From the NCBI GenBank assembly GCA_900074885.1, contig FJUW01000068.1:34559-98558 (forward strand): a DNA stretch of 64,000 bases. The letters are read 5' to 3'. Every line of letters starts with the position of its first letter. Position 1 is the first letter of the stretch. The notes beneath the pieces are model-generated. The model worked only from the letters and a program-made list of their open reading frames with translations. It was not told the origin of the DNA and searched no databases. Of the stretch, positions 37,001 to 46,689 are shown piece by piece. This DNA is from Rhynchosporium graminicola. Its lineage: Eukaryota; Ascomycota; Leotiomycetes; Helotiales; Ploettnerulaceae. The position numbers and the translations under genes were made by a program.

Positions 37001-39020
37001 TCTATCACTTTATAACTACGATAGTATTAAGCTAGCGATAAGCTAGATAAGCTCTGGAGCTACCTAAGTATAACTTTATATTAAGTTATAGATAAGGGAA
37101 AAATAATCCCGCCGATAGACTATTAAGAAGGCCTAACTATAAGCTAGCGAAAGATAAGGAAAATATTATACTCCTTACTTTATAAAATAAGCTACGAAAT
37201 ATAATTAAAGATAAGTTAATCTACGTACCTAGTAAAGCTAGCGATATAATAGAGAGCAACTAGCGTCCGAATAATAGTATATCGTGCTAGTTAACTCAGA
37301 TTCTATAACTTACTAATAATACTTCTTTAAAAGGAGTATCGATCGAGGCTATAGATACGACCTCTACGCTTAACTAGCGATATATGCTTATAAAGCTTAA
37401 TAGTTCATAGAACTTATTTGGAAGTCTAGATACCCTCTTAAGAGGCGCTAGCGAGGAGCCGGGCGCTAGCTAGTATAGCTATAGATATACTATACTATAG
37501 TTTTTCATAGCGAGAATTATAAGAACTGAAATAGTAAACCTTAAATCGAACTTACTTCTCTTAACGCTTATAAAGCTATAGAAAAGGGACGCTTTTACTA
37601 TTAAGAAGTTAGCTAGATTATAGAAAACCGGGGATGCAGATTAGAGTATCGATAGTAAAGGACTACTTAGATACCGGCGAAAGGCTTACGTTCCGCTAAA
37701 TAAAGCTATCTATACTGAAATCATAAAGATATACTATAATAATCTAACTATAGGCTATTTTAGTTAAGATAAGACGCTAAAGCTTATCTAGCGAAAGTAC
37801 TATTAGCAGAAGATAAAGCTAGATATTAAAGAATACGTTAAAAGTTATAATATTTATTAAAGGATAAAGGTAAGAAGAATAAAGATAGCCGGCGAGATAT
37901 AAGCGCTTAGCTAGCTAAGTAAGCCGTTTGAGTCTATAACTATAGACTTTATTATAGATCTACTATCTTATAAAGGGAGCTCTATAAGAAGAATCTCCGA
38001 TAGTTTACTAGTGATTATCGATAGATATACTAAAAATATAGAGTATATTCCTTACTTAAAGATAATTGATACGCTAGGCTTAGCTCGGCTATTTATCGAC
38101 TATTAGTTTAAGGACTACGGATTACCTGCGGTTATTATTACTAATAGAGGTTCTGTTTTCACTTCTAAGTTCTAGTAAGAGGTATACTTCTACCTCCGAA
38201 TAATAAGAGGTCTTTCGATAGCGTTTTACTTATAAACTAATAAGTAAACAGAACGATAAAACTAAGCTATAGAAGTATAGCTATAGTGTTTCGTATACTA
38301 TCTTTAAGACGATTAGGTAGACTTATTACCTATAGCGAAATTCGCGTATATAAATATATATTATAAGGCTATTAGAATAAGTCCAAATAAGGCTAAGTAT
38401 AGAATTACGCTAGATAGTCGCTAGGGTATCGAGGACGATCTTATAAGAGGGGAGATACCTATTACTAAAGAAAGAGCAGAAGAAGTAGTTAAGAAACGCT
38501 AAGAGCTAGAGAATAGCTAGCAAAGAACTAAAGAAACCTAGGCGAAGTAATATAATAAGAACTATCGACTAGTTAAATTTAAAGTAGATTAATAAGTCTT
38601 ACTCTTAGTAAAGAATATTAAAACTATTCGATTAAGTAAGAAGCTAAACTACTAATTTCTAGGGCTATTTAAGATCAGCGAAAGAATTAGAAAGTAAGTA
38701 TATCGATTAGATTTACTTACTAAGTATAGTTAGCTATATAATATCTTCTATATCTTATTATTAGAACTATACTAGTAAAGGCCCGGCGAGTTATTAGAGG
38801 TTATCTAACCTAACCTTATCGATAGCGAAGAATTATAGGAGGTCGATTCCTTACTAGATTAGCGAGTAGTTAGAGGGAGAGAATAATTCCTAGTAAGATA
38901 AAAGGAGTTTACTTTCGCTTATAATTCTTAAGAGCTAAAAGAAAACCTCTAGGGACTCTAGAAAGAAATTAAAGCTTTAAAAAATCAAAACGCTATAGAA
39001 AGACCGGCGAAACGCTAGCG
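34050..39020 (+). pseudogene. gag-pol-chromodomain relic of Gypsy element C
   Basis: Gag spans about 34050-35160. Its zinc knuckle near 35088-35132 translates YYFYNKYRYISSNY, a full C-x2-C-x4-H-x4-C pattern with all ligands changed to Tyr. RT is at 35980-36330 (FRLYIDYRALNKITIKD, later LVDITYIIYLNNILIYS, where YLNN stands for YLDD). Integrase is at roughly 37780-38300. A chromodomain-like stretch at about 38840-38960 reads SLLD*RVVRGRE*FLVR*KE. Stops occur about every 15 codons and are all TAA/TAG. Confidence 0.87.
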
Positions 39021-39309
39021 AAAGTGAAATAATACTTATAAAAGGATATATAATTTTCTATTTTTTCCTATAGGGTTTTATAGTTTTAAAGGTATATTAG
39101 AGATTATAAATCTAGTAGAAGTCTAAGGGGAAAAAGAGGTTTTATTATCTATATAGATCGCTAGTAAACTAGCTCTCGCTAGATAAACTCCGAGATATCG
39201 CTAAAGAAAGTTTACTTAGTAATCTCCTAATTAGTAGTATCTACGTCCCTATCCGGGACTTCCTCTCTATTAACCTCTAGCTACGTATCTAGTGAAGCTA
39301 CTTATAGAA

Positions 39310-40195
39310 AGAATCCAATATGAATAGTATAGAAGTCTTTCGCTGAAGATTAGTAGGGAACTCGCTAGAGAGATTAATTTATATTATACGGAGATTACGA
39401 ATTTCCTCTAGAAGAGTAGCATTTATAATATCGATAGTAATAGTAACTTTAGCTATAGAGCGCAGCGTATGCCTAGATACCTTAGCGATCGCCGACGTAA
39501 TACTAGAGGATAGCTCGGTATTAGAATTAATAACTAGCTTCTAAGGAGATTTAATAGCTATAGTATTACTAACTTTAGAAGTATGATTAGCCCGCTTCTT
39601 CTCTATATCAAAACGTACCTAGGTAATCTTTAATACTTCTTCGGAACTCTCGCTTATTACTACTTTTAAAGCTATATCTTATAGTTAGCTAAGAATACCT
39701 ATTAGGATAGCTAGAACCTCGCCGGCTATTAGCTAAGTATTCGCTAGAGAGAGGAAATTTATACTTATATCCTCGTAAGATTTACTCTTCTTAATATAGT
39801 CTATATACTTACTAGTAATAGAGTTAAGAGCTAAAGTATACTTTAACTCAGGGAATAAAGTATACTCGCCGGCGTATTATAAGTAAGTCTCCGGATATAG
39901 TATCTCTTCGTTCACCTTAGCATAAGCCTTCGACTTTATCTGCGTATTCTTTCGATTAGTATAAAGGGTCTTATCGTAATAAGCAGAAGGGCTACTATCT
40001 TAGCTCGGCTCGCCTTTAGTATCCTCGTTATTATCTTCGGCTCGCTAGCGCTTAGTCGATAACCCGCTAGCGACTGCGGTTTTTCCCTTATTAATAAGGG
40101 TAAAAGTATTACTAGAAGGAAGAGTATCTTTAAGCGAACGACTAGCGGCGCGCTTACGAAAGTTCTTCTTAGGAGCTAAAAGGTTAAGTTAGTAC
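39310..40195 (-). pseudogene. Long antisense ORF relic in element C
   Basis: The strand opposite to pol has a frame of about 290 codons with only about nine stops, all TAA/TAG. That is roughly half the stop density of the true pol frame of the same element. It begins with a basic segment (APKKNFRKRAASRSLKD), then a Ser/Glu/Asp-rich region (STKR*RAEDNNEDTKGEPS), and then a longer amphipathic part (FPELKYTLALNSITSKYIDY; SEEVLKIT). No Cys cluster is seen, so it is not clearly the same family as in A, B, D and E. No ATG start is identified. It could be an element-borne gene or a captured host fragment. Confidence 0.5.
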
Positions 40196-40464
40196 TACCT
40201 AATACCTTATATTTATAACTTATATATAGTTGCTATTATTATTATTAGTTATTTAAGAAGAGAGAGAAGAGAGAAGGTTAAGAGTTATATAGAGGAGTTG
40301 CCTAGCGCTATACCCCGCATTCTAGCCTTACTAATAATAAAGAAGAATTAGAATAAAGGTAAATCCTGAAAGGAATACCTCGCCGGCGCCTCGCTGAAGT
40401 ATCGCCGGCTAAGGCATTTTAACGCTTTTACTTCTAGGATAGAAGTATTTAAGAGAGGAGATAT

Positions 40465-40646
40465 TATAATAAGTCTATACGCCTAGTGCCTCCTACTCCT
40501 GTATTTCAGAATTAGAGAGGAAGGAAGAACCTTCTCTCCTTAGTAATTAGTTTCTATATTAACCAGATCATTACTAGCGAACCTCCAGCGACTATTCTAC
40601 TATTCCATTATGCCTATTTACCTCAGCGTACCAAGTGATCATTACA
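40465..40646 (+). repeat. 3' LTR of element C (182 bp)
   Basis: It begins TATAATAAGTCTATACGCC and ends GTGATCATTACA, followed by the duplication GTTAT. The last 50 bp are almost unmutated. Confidence 0.94.
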
Positions 40647-40651
40647 GTTAT

Positions 40652-41780
40652 ATTACCGGGGCGTATAAGTAATCACGGATACAGTACCTAGATACTCTAT
40701 AGCGGAAATAGAGCTCTTTCTTATAGCGTCTCTCTCGTTCGGCTGTATCTACTTATTTAGCTCTTTATTTACCGCCGGAATTATTATAAGCTTTACTATT
40801 CCTTTCTCGGTTTCCTACTATACGCGCCGGTACTATTACTATATCCCTATTAGTATTAACTTTAGCTTTTACAGGGGCCTTCTAGGGATATATATAGTCT
40901 GCTATATTTATCTTAGAGTTCTTATTCTTATTATTCTACCTCTTATTCGATGCAGATTAGTTATAATCTATTCTACCCCCTCGGCAAATACGTAGTAATC
41001 CGTAGTCTTAGCTATAGAGGCTATATATATTCGGATAGGGTTTGAAAATATATTCCTAAGGTAACTTATCTTTATATTATCTTCTTAGCTCTCTCCTCTA
41101 GCGCTTAGTAGGAGTTCGTCGAATTCTAGCTAGTGCTCGTGCTAGGGCTATCCTACGGAGTGCTTTATATTCGTAAGCCGTTCGAGGGCCTTAGCTCGCT
41201 TATTACTATCTATAAATATTTTATCGAGCTGCGCGAAGAAAGCTTCGGGGTCCTTACTATTTATAGGGCTTCTCCTCTCCTAGAAGTATCGTATACGAGC
41301 TCGTTTATATCGTAAGAGGGTATTATAAATAGTATCTTAGTAATAGTTAGCGGAGAGAGATAGCTTTTAAGTAGAGTATACGTAATAAGAACTTCTTAGT
41401 CTCAGGAGATAGTCTCGAAAAGAATCCGCATATCTATCCTAAGTAAGTAGTATCTATCTACTAGAGCCTAATAGTTCTCTATCGGAGCTCGGCTGAGACG
41501 CTATAAGAGACTCGATAAGGGTTTTTATTAAGGCACTCGAAGATAATAAGTCTCCGGTATTATTAGATCTAGGCGCTTATCTGAGTCTTTCGGCCTCTAA
41601 CGCCTCTAGGGCGATACGCGTATTTATTAGCTTAGTTTCTATTAGGAGCTAGCGCTCGTATATCTTTTATATAATACGCTATAGTTTGTCGTTAGAGTCC
41701 TCCCGTTAAGAGCTCCTATTTCCCGATAGGTCTGTTCCGGTATCCGGTATAAAAGCCGCGGGAATAAGTAAGCTTATTTT
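40652..41780 (-). pseudogene. gag relic of Gypsy element B
   Basis: This is the 5' part of the element B polyprotein, separated from pol by element C. Near 40660-40715 the minus strand translates LYFRYRVSRYCIRDY, a C-x2-C-x4-H-x4-C zinc knuckle in which every ligand is Tyr. It lies just upstream (in the minus sense) of the element C insertion. The rest is gag-like by position only. Short open stretches on the other strand here are not genes. Confidence 0.65.
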
Positions 41781-41792
41781 AATCGAACTTAA

Positions 41793-41960
41793 TATTATAA
41801 GTAAATAGCGCGTATATAGATAGTTAAGTATAGTATTTAAGAAGTTCGATATAGGAGAGAGTCAGGTTCTAGCCTAGCTCCGAAGGAAAACGTGCGGGTG
41901 CCGCTAGGCTTAGTAAGCACAGGTATCGCCGGTGCTTAATCCTGGGGCTCGCCTCTTATA
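41793..41960 (-). repeat. 5' LTR of element B (168 bp)
   Basis: It begins TATTATAAGTAAATAG and ends CGCCTCTTATA, then the duplication ATTTA. Just inside it, the minus strand has the same TTAAGTTCGATT primer site as element A (41781-41792). Confidence 0.95.
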
Positions 41961-42134
41961 ATTTATAATTATTCTATGGCGAATTATAGCTTAGGAAGGT
42001 CAAGTCTCGGGGGCGAGACTTATATAGTAGTGGACTTATGATATCACTAGACTTCCCCTAGCTAGTAGCGCATAGACCTTTACTTCTATAGATTACTCTC
42101 AAGGTTTCTAAACCTTCTCTATAATATGACTACG
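41961..42134 (+). other. Gypsy fragment F, part 3: probable tail
   Basis: The sequence resumes after element B and runs to the TRIM insertion at 42135. It contains a G-rich stretch CTCGGGGGCGAGAC and no usable frame. By position it is the 3' end of F, but no LTR boundary could be fixed. Confidence 0.35.
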
Positions 42135-42727
42135 TGTAACGGGGTTGAGGTTAGGCTTATACTAACTACGCTATCTAGACTAAAAGATTATAATATTCAG
42201 CGCACGCTGAACACGCCTAATACCGTATATATATAACCGACTATCACGTGCCTATTATAATATCTCCCCTCTTAGTAAGCTCGTCATCGAGCGCCTTAGG
42301 CCGAAGAATTACTATAACTCGCCCGGCTAATATACTACGTTAAACCCCTAAGAGTTATAACGTCTTTACTGATACGAGCGATCTCGAAGTCGATAATATC
42401 ACCTCTTGTTAGCCTGACGTAGGTAGTTTAAATATATCACGTGCGTCTTAGTGCTCAGAGGTACCCGCAGGCTGTAATATAGTTTACTAGGCTCTGCGCT
42501 TTACGCTAGGCCGACTCTATACTATATACGCTACGCGCTATATGCGCTACACGCCCCGTGCTCAGAGGTACTCTACCAGAAGACCGGCTGCGCTGAATAT
42601 TCTGTAACAGGGTTAAGGTTAAGCTCATACTAACTACGCTATCTAGACCCAAAGATCACAATATTCAGCGCACGCTGAACACGCCTAATACCGTATATAT
42701 ACAACCGACTATCACGTGCCTATTACA
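42135..42727 (-). mobile_element. TRIM-like mini LTR retrotransposon (593 bp)
   Basis: It has two 125-bp LTRs (42135-42259 and 42603-42727) in direct orientation, each TGTAAC...ATTACA or its RIP form, flanked by the 5-bp duplication CTACG (42130-42134 and 42728-42732). Only 343 bp lie between them, with no coding capacity. On the minus strand AAGAGGGGAGATAT, a polypurine tract, abuts the LTR at 42259, so the element reads leftwards. The internal part contains GTGCTCAGAGGTAC twice. Size and structure match terminal-repeat retrotransposons in miniature, which depend on an autonomous partner. A solo LTR lies at 46818-46942. Confidence 0.9.
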
Positions 42728-42732
42728 CTACG

Positions 42733-43039
42733 CTTCTCAAGAGGTTCTGTTCAATCACCTTTTCTCCATGCCAGTAGGAAGACGCAATTGAGACTAGCGC
42801 AGATGTGTACATGGAGATTCAGCAACCTTACTGACCAACACCTTTGACGTCTTTAAGTATCAATTTCCGTCACCTGCCGAGGTAGGTATCTGGCCAAAAT
42901 TTCGTTTATTCGGCCTCACAACTCCGTCCATCATCACAGTATCTCTACCCGTCGAGAATGCAGGTGAAAGAACTGTAATTGCAAGTTCTCGAGCAGCATT
43001 GGCCTCCTTCACTGCATGGGGCTAGAGGAAAATTTATAA
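42733..43039. other. Unique sequence 3' of the cysteine-rich gene
   Basis: This is less AT-rich than the transposon blocks and keeps normal CpA/TpG content. No frame or repeat is recognised. It probably contains the 3' untranslated region of the gene at 43040-43440. Confidence 0.5.
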
Positions 43040-43440
43040 TTAGCCGCTGATAGCTTCGAGATCGTAACAGGAGCATTTACCGCCGAGTGGTTTGCATGTT
43101 CTACAAGCCCCATTGAGGCAGTAGGGTTTGCCGGTCGGGCACCAACTGCCTCCGTGCTCGCAACGTTCTGCTGATTGTAAGTATGATAGCATTAACAGGC
43201 TCGTAGAAAAGACGACATACTTCGACATTTGTGGACACCCTTATTGCCAATGTACCCGTCTGGATTGCAGGTCAGTGGCCCACAGCACAAGGTCTGATAG
43301 TCACCGCAGAGTCCTTTCTTTCTGTTAATAGGGTCCTCGCGAGATAAGATAATAGGGAATCTACCTCCTTCGTTAACACTTCTCCCAGCTGCGTGTCCGC
43401 TGATAGCGATCACGATCGTAGCTAGGACAGAGAGCTTCAA
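43040..43440 (-). CDS. Small secreted cysteine-rich protein, effector candidate; start codon missing
   Basis: Two exons (43440-43221 and 43170-43040) joined by a 50-bp intron would give about 116 residues. Residues 2-19 form a signal peptide (KLSVLATIVIAISGHAAG). A Cys-free stretch ends in the basic site NRKK, as in Kex2-processed proproteins. Twelve Cys follow in the last ~74 residues (LCC and CSC pairs among them), which suggests a disulfide-rich secreted domain. The codon at the expected start is TTG, and the frame upstream stays open to about 43618 without any ATG. So it has lost its start, uses a non-ATG start, or has an unseen first exon. It is RIP-free and is flanked by a TRIM and a Tc1 relic. 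I do not recognise the family; an effector role is inferred. Confidence 0.6.
43171..43220 (-). other. Intron of the cysteine-rich gene (50 bp)
   Basis: The donor GTATGT follows CGAA, and the acceptor region reads AATCAGCAG. CTTAC lies a few bases upstream as a possible branch site. Phase and length are typical for filamentous fungi. Splicing at either CAG keeps the frame, differing by one codon. Without splicing the first exon ends at a TAA at 43194-43192. Confidence 0.75.
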
Positions 43441-43689
43441 TGTACTTGATAGGTAAAATTGACAAAAAGTTCGGGGTGTTTGAAAACTTGTCAATGAAAA
43501 TAATAAGAGCGAAGATACGTACAATATACTTCGTACAAGCTGGAAATAATGTACCCTTGGCTGTCTGTGCAGCCTCAGAAGGTCCCCCCCCTGACAGGCA
43601 TTCTGACTAATGACTACTTAATACTCAGAACGCTGCTTTACTATAGTATTCTATACTGAAAGAACCTCAACTCGTTATAGAGGAGTCAT

Positions 43690-44715
43690 TTTATTTAGTG
43701 CTAATACCAAAAACACCACGAAAGCAGTATACACGTGATAACCGCCTTCGAATTGAGACTTTATACTTTAAGGCCGGCTTTACATAAGCTGAAATCGCTC
43801 TTCAATTAAATCTTACGCTTCGATAAGTCAAATACGCTCTTTCGCATCGACTTATACCTTAAAAGCACGCTCGAGGGCGAAAGCCTTTCCTTAATACACC
43901 TCAAAGGAAGCGTCTTATCGAGTAGGTGACTTCTTTAAGTGCAAATCGACGTGTTCGATGAGCAGATATACCGGCGATCTTAGAGTAGGACTACGGAGAG
44001 AAAGCAATTCGAGCCGCATTTCATAAGGAAAGCTTTATTCGAAGAATTATACGACGGAAACCTCCTCTTATAGCGCAATAGCGACAGGATCGGCTTACTT
44101 AGGCTTAGGAGCACCTATTTTGGAGTAATAAGCAGTAGTCGGAGGTGCTTTAGAGTAACGAAACTTAAGTAAATCCTAGAAGGCATACTAAGGCTTAGGT
44201 TACTCGAAAGAAAGGAGAAGAAGAGCTATACCACGCTAATCATATCGAGTAAAGGCACTAAAGGAAGATCAGATAGATATTTTGGGGCTCGATAAGTAGT
44301 AAATACAGGAGGTATCGAGGTCTCTTTTAGGAGAAGGACTAGGAGACGATAAACGAAAGCTCTTACTCGGGAGTAATCGTTCCAATAGTTCAAGAGGATT
44401 TATAGTAATACCCTAAGCTTCAATTTCAGTAAGATAATGCGAAAGGGCACTCTTCGAAGTATACGAAGTCAGTCTTTAAAGCTATTGGAATTGCTCCTAT
44501 CTTCTGGCCTGCGAATTCTCCTGATTTGAACCTAATTAAAACTCTCTAGGACCTTATGAAAGACTACCTTGAAGAGCGCTCTTTAGTAGTCCATAAGTCT
44601 TATAAACGCCTTCGGGAGGCTGTTCAAGAGGCCTGGGACTCGATAATATAAGCTACTATTCAAGAGATTATTCAAGGAATAGGCGACAAATATATTATAG
44701 TGATTCGAGCTGAAG
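43690..44715 (+). pseudogene. Tc1/mariner transposase relic 1
   Basis: A helix-turn-helix-like N-terminus is readable (RIETLYFKAGFT*AEIALQLN near 43755), and then SHRLIP and RGRKPF. The catalytic part shows *DNAKGHS near 44436 and IFWPANSPDLNLIKTL near 44505-44552, where families normally have PDLNPIE. The last catalytic acid is replaced by Lys, a G-to-A change. The end reads AVQEAWDSII*ATIQEII and AEGAHTKY at about 44705, close to the usual C-terminus. There are about 15 TAA/TAG stops, fewer than in the Gypsy relics. No clear terminal inverted repeats could be assigned. It lies directly upstream of the cysteine-rich gene. Confidence 0.8.
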
Positions 44716-45105
44716 GTGCCCATACAAAATACTAGAGGTTTTAGTAAAATCAGCATTGCCAAGTATCTAGTGCGCATTGATGTGAAAAGTACATTATTTG
44801 GGCCATGTACGAAGTGTATACGGGGTATGTATGCCGACGGCTGGAGAGGACGAGGGAATTGCGCTATCCCCCTCTCTCGGTCTAAGCATCAAATCTAACT
44901 CCATCACCGCAGCTAATATCTGAAGCTTTATATCTGGGGTTGCAGGAATATGTTTCATAAATTAATACACGGCACGACGGATGGAGAGGAGAAGGGTAAA
45001 TTAAATCTCTATGATCTGCTTGGACGGTGATGAAGGATAATCCTTGTTATTTGACGGTCGAAGATTGTACGCAGGGGTCTACGTGCTTATCTACCGAGGT
45101 ACGTA
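44716..45105. other. Unique sequence without recognisable gene
   Basis: Composition is near normal and RIP signs are weak. Short frames on both strands lack any domain, signal peptide or intron structure I can recognise. Confidence 0.4.
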
Positions 45106-45185
45106 CCCTAAGTTTAGGCTCACCGCCCGGCTCAGCAACTCCAAATTGTGTAGGCAGAAAGAAAGCGGTGAGCCTAAACTTAGGG
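45106..45185. repeat. 80-bp palindromic element with 21-bp perfect arms
   Basis: The left arm CCCTAAGTTTAGGCTCACCGC (45106-45126 without its last base as written) is matched base for base by its reverse complement at 45165-45185, with a 38-bp spacer. It is MITE-like in form, but I see no TA or longer target duplication beside it. It could also fold as an RNA hairpin. Confidence 0.7.
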
Positions 45186-45980
45186 CCTGTTCCTTCGTAC
45201 ATACAGTAGACACGAGGAGCAGTATTGCAGGGCAAGCTGTCGCCATCGTCGATTCCGCTACAGTACCGGATTATCGATTACTAGCCCCTTGATTTAGACT
45301 TCAAAAATTCAGCTGTAGTAAGGGCATAGAATTTAAAGTTTAAACCAGGGGGGGCATAGTAACTGCCCTGCAAGATGGCGAATAATTAGAACAAAACAAG
45401 CACGCACGCCATAATATCACTGAGAGGCACACAGGGCTGGGAAGGTGTTTCTTATCTTTAGGGATGGCCACGGACGCTCTGCATCACATCTCCCCATTAC
45501 GGAGCAAGGCAAGCAAATGAAATTCCACATCATGTAGGGAGCGATTACACTCCGTATGTGTTTTCAATGATAGAATGTATACGTAAGTGTAATAATCCTA
45601 CCTAGGACGCAAACTGCGCGACCGTTAATCTCTATTTGTTAGGCATCTAATCTCCCGGTGTACGCATTTACCATCATACCCAGAATCAAGCTGTTGGGTT
45701 GGGAATCGATTGATAGATGCACGCCCTAAGTATAGTACGAATTAATTGGAAAGTTTGATGTCTTTGCTGAGTATAGTGATATTTTCAAATGGAGTTTGGA
45801 ACAGAGACTTGTACTACCAAAGCACATCACGACGAGTGTCTTAATTGGCCGCTGTTTAATATATCGGTAATTGCGTACGATAGAAGGTTTCAGGTGGGTC
45901 ACGCCCACCCCTTTATTTCTGCCGCTTCCCTACACTATTTCAAGTAAGGTGCGTCATGGGGCACCATGAGTGGTAAGCGA
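45186..45980. other. Unique, RIP-free intergenic stretch
   Basis: Mixed composition with intact CpA/TpG. No frame longer than about 60 codons and no recognisable motif. Confidence 0.4.
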
Positions 45981-45983
45981 AAA

Positions 45984-46325
45984 TATAACCCATCCCCCGT
46001 GGGTTATAGAGTGATTTTTCAACCTCACCCTAGATACCATACCCATGGGTCATAGGGGTGGCAAAAACCCATTGATTTTCTAGTCTTCATAGCTCTTAAA
46101 TCTCTTATATATTTTCATAATAATAGGGATATATGCTAAATAACTAGAGATATTCGTATTATTATGTAATATATGAAGCTTGTACGGGTTATGAAGATCG
46201 GAAAACCCAAAGGGCCCCATAGAAAACCTATGGGGTTTCTCTCAAACTATTAAGCCGCCTCTGGGTTTTATACTTCTTAAAAAATCCACCTATGGGTGGT
46301 TTTTCGGAAAACCCCAAAACCCATG
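45984..46325. repeat. Cluster of hairpins in a foldback-like element
   Basis: There are three short perfect hairpins: TATAACCCA with TGGGTTATA (45984-46008), CCCCATAG with CTATGGGG (46215-46235) and CCACC with GGTGG (46286-46299). Between the first two, a long imperfect palindrome pairs about 46070-46125 (TTGATTTTCTAGTCTTCATA...TTTTCATAATAATA) with about 46157-46210 (TATTATTATGTAA...TATGAAGATCGGAAAACCC). The ACCCAT/ATGGGT word recurs throughout. It looks like a degenerate MITE or foldback element; the ends are undefined. Confidence 0.5.
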
Positions 46326-46329
46326 CCGT

Positions 46330-46689
46330 GGCCTAATTTCAAGTAATAATTACAGAGCACGATTCAAATCTTGAATAATTTTACTGCAACTGAGGCTCTA
46401 GTTCCGAAATTATTGTCGTAGCAATGCGGCAGAGAATGCAGAATCTTGAGGATAGCTAGATCAATTCCTGACGCGCGCAGAGATTGGCGTAATTCAGCCT
46501 TGTCGCCTTTTGCAGCAAGGATTCAAAGTTGGAATGCGCAGAACGCTAATCTTCTGAAGCAATCCCGAGGATAACTCTCACTATTATATCTACTTGGTAT
46601 TTAGGATAAATAAACCCCTACCTTATACGTACTCTACCTTCGTCTTGCTACTCACGTGCCGCATGCTGCTTTTGAGCTAGAAATATGAA
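46330..46689. other. Unique sequence without recognisable gene
   Basis: Normal composition up to about 46580, then increasingly AT-rich towards the Tc1 relic. No features seen. Confidence 0.4.

Larger units (their letters stand above)
33802..40646 (+). mobile_element. Ty3/Gypsy element C with chromodomain, inserted in B
   Basis: This 6,845-bp element has two 182-bp LTRs (33802-33983 and 40465-40646) and the duplication GTTAT (33797-33801 and 40647-40651). It reads on the plus strand, with the polypurine tract AAGAGAGGAGATAT at 40451-40464. The order is gag with zinc knuckle, RT, RNase H, integrase and chromodomain. About 1.2 kb follows that holds a long antisense frame. A second copy of this family (C') starts at 47407. 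Confidence 0.95.
28489..41960 (-). mobile_element. Ty3/Gypsy element B, interrupted by element C
   Basis: The outer element has 168-bp LTRs (28489-28656 and 41793-41960) and the duplication ATTTA (28484-28488 and 41961-41965). It reads on the minus strand. Without element C it is about 6.6 kb. Its LTRs share the AAGTTCGATA core and the internal PBS with element A, so A and B are sister families. Element C sits between the gag zinc knuckle and the rest of pol. All coding frames are destroyed by RIP. Confidence 0.95.

Noticed and set aside
41133..41315. 60-codon plus-strand frame
   Set aside because: It is antisense to the gag of element B, without any motif.
42260..42602. Possible CRISPR-like or tandem array (GTGCTCAGAGGTAC twice)
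   Set aside because: There are only two copies, with no regular spacing; it is the internal region of the TRIM element in a eukaryotic genome.
43128..43328. 66-codon plus-strand frame with several Cys
   Set aside because: It overlaps the cysteine-rich gene on the opposite strand; its Cys content is a complement effect, and it has no signal peptide.
43620..44760. Terminal inverted repeats of Tc1 relic 1 (CTGAAAGAACCTC versus a TAGAGGTTTTAG stretch near 44732)
   Set aside because: The match needs a gap and is short; not strong enough to define the element's ends.
45027..45292. Three overlapping short frames around the palindrome
   Set aside because: They cross the inverted repeat on both strands, which creates mirrored peptides; no domain or intron support.
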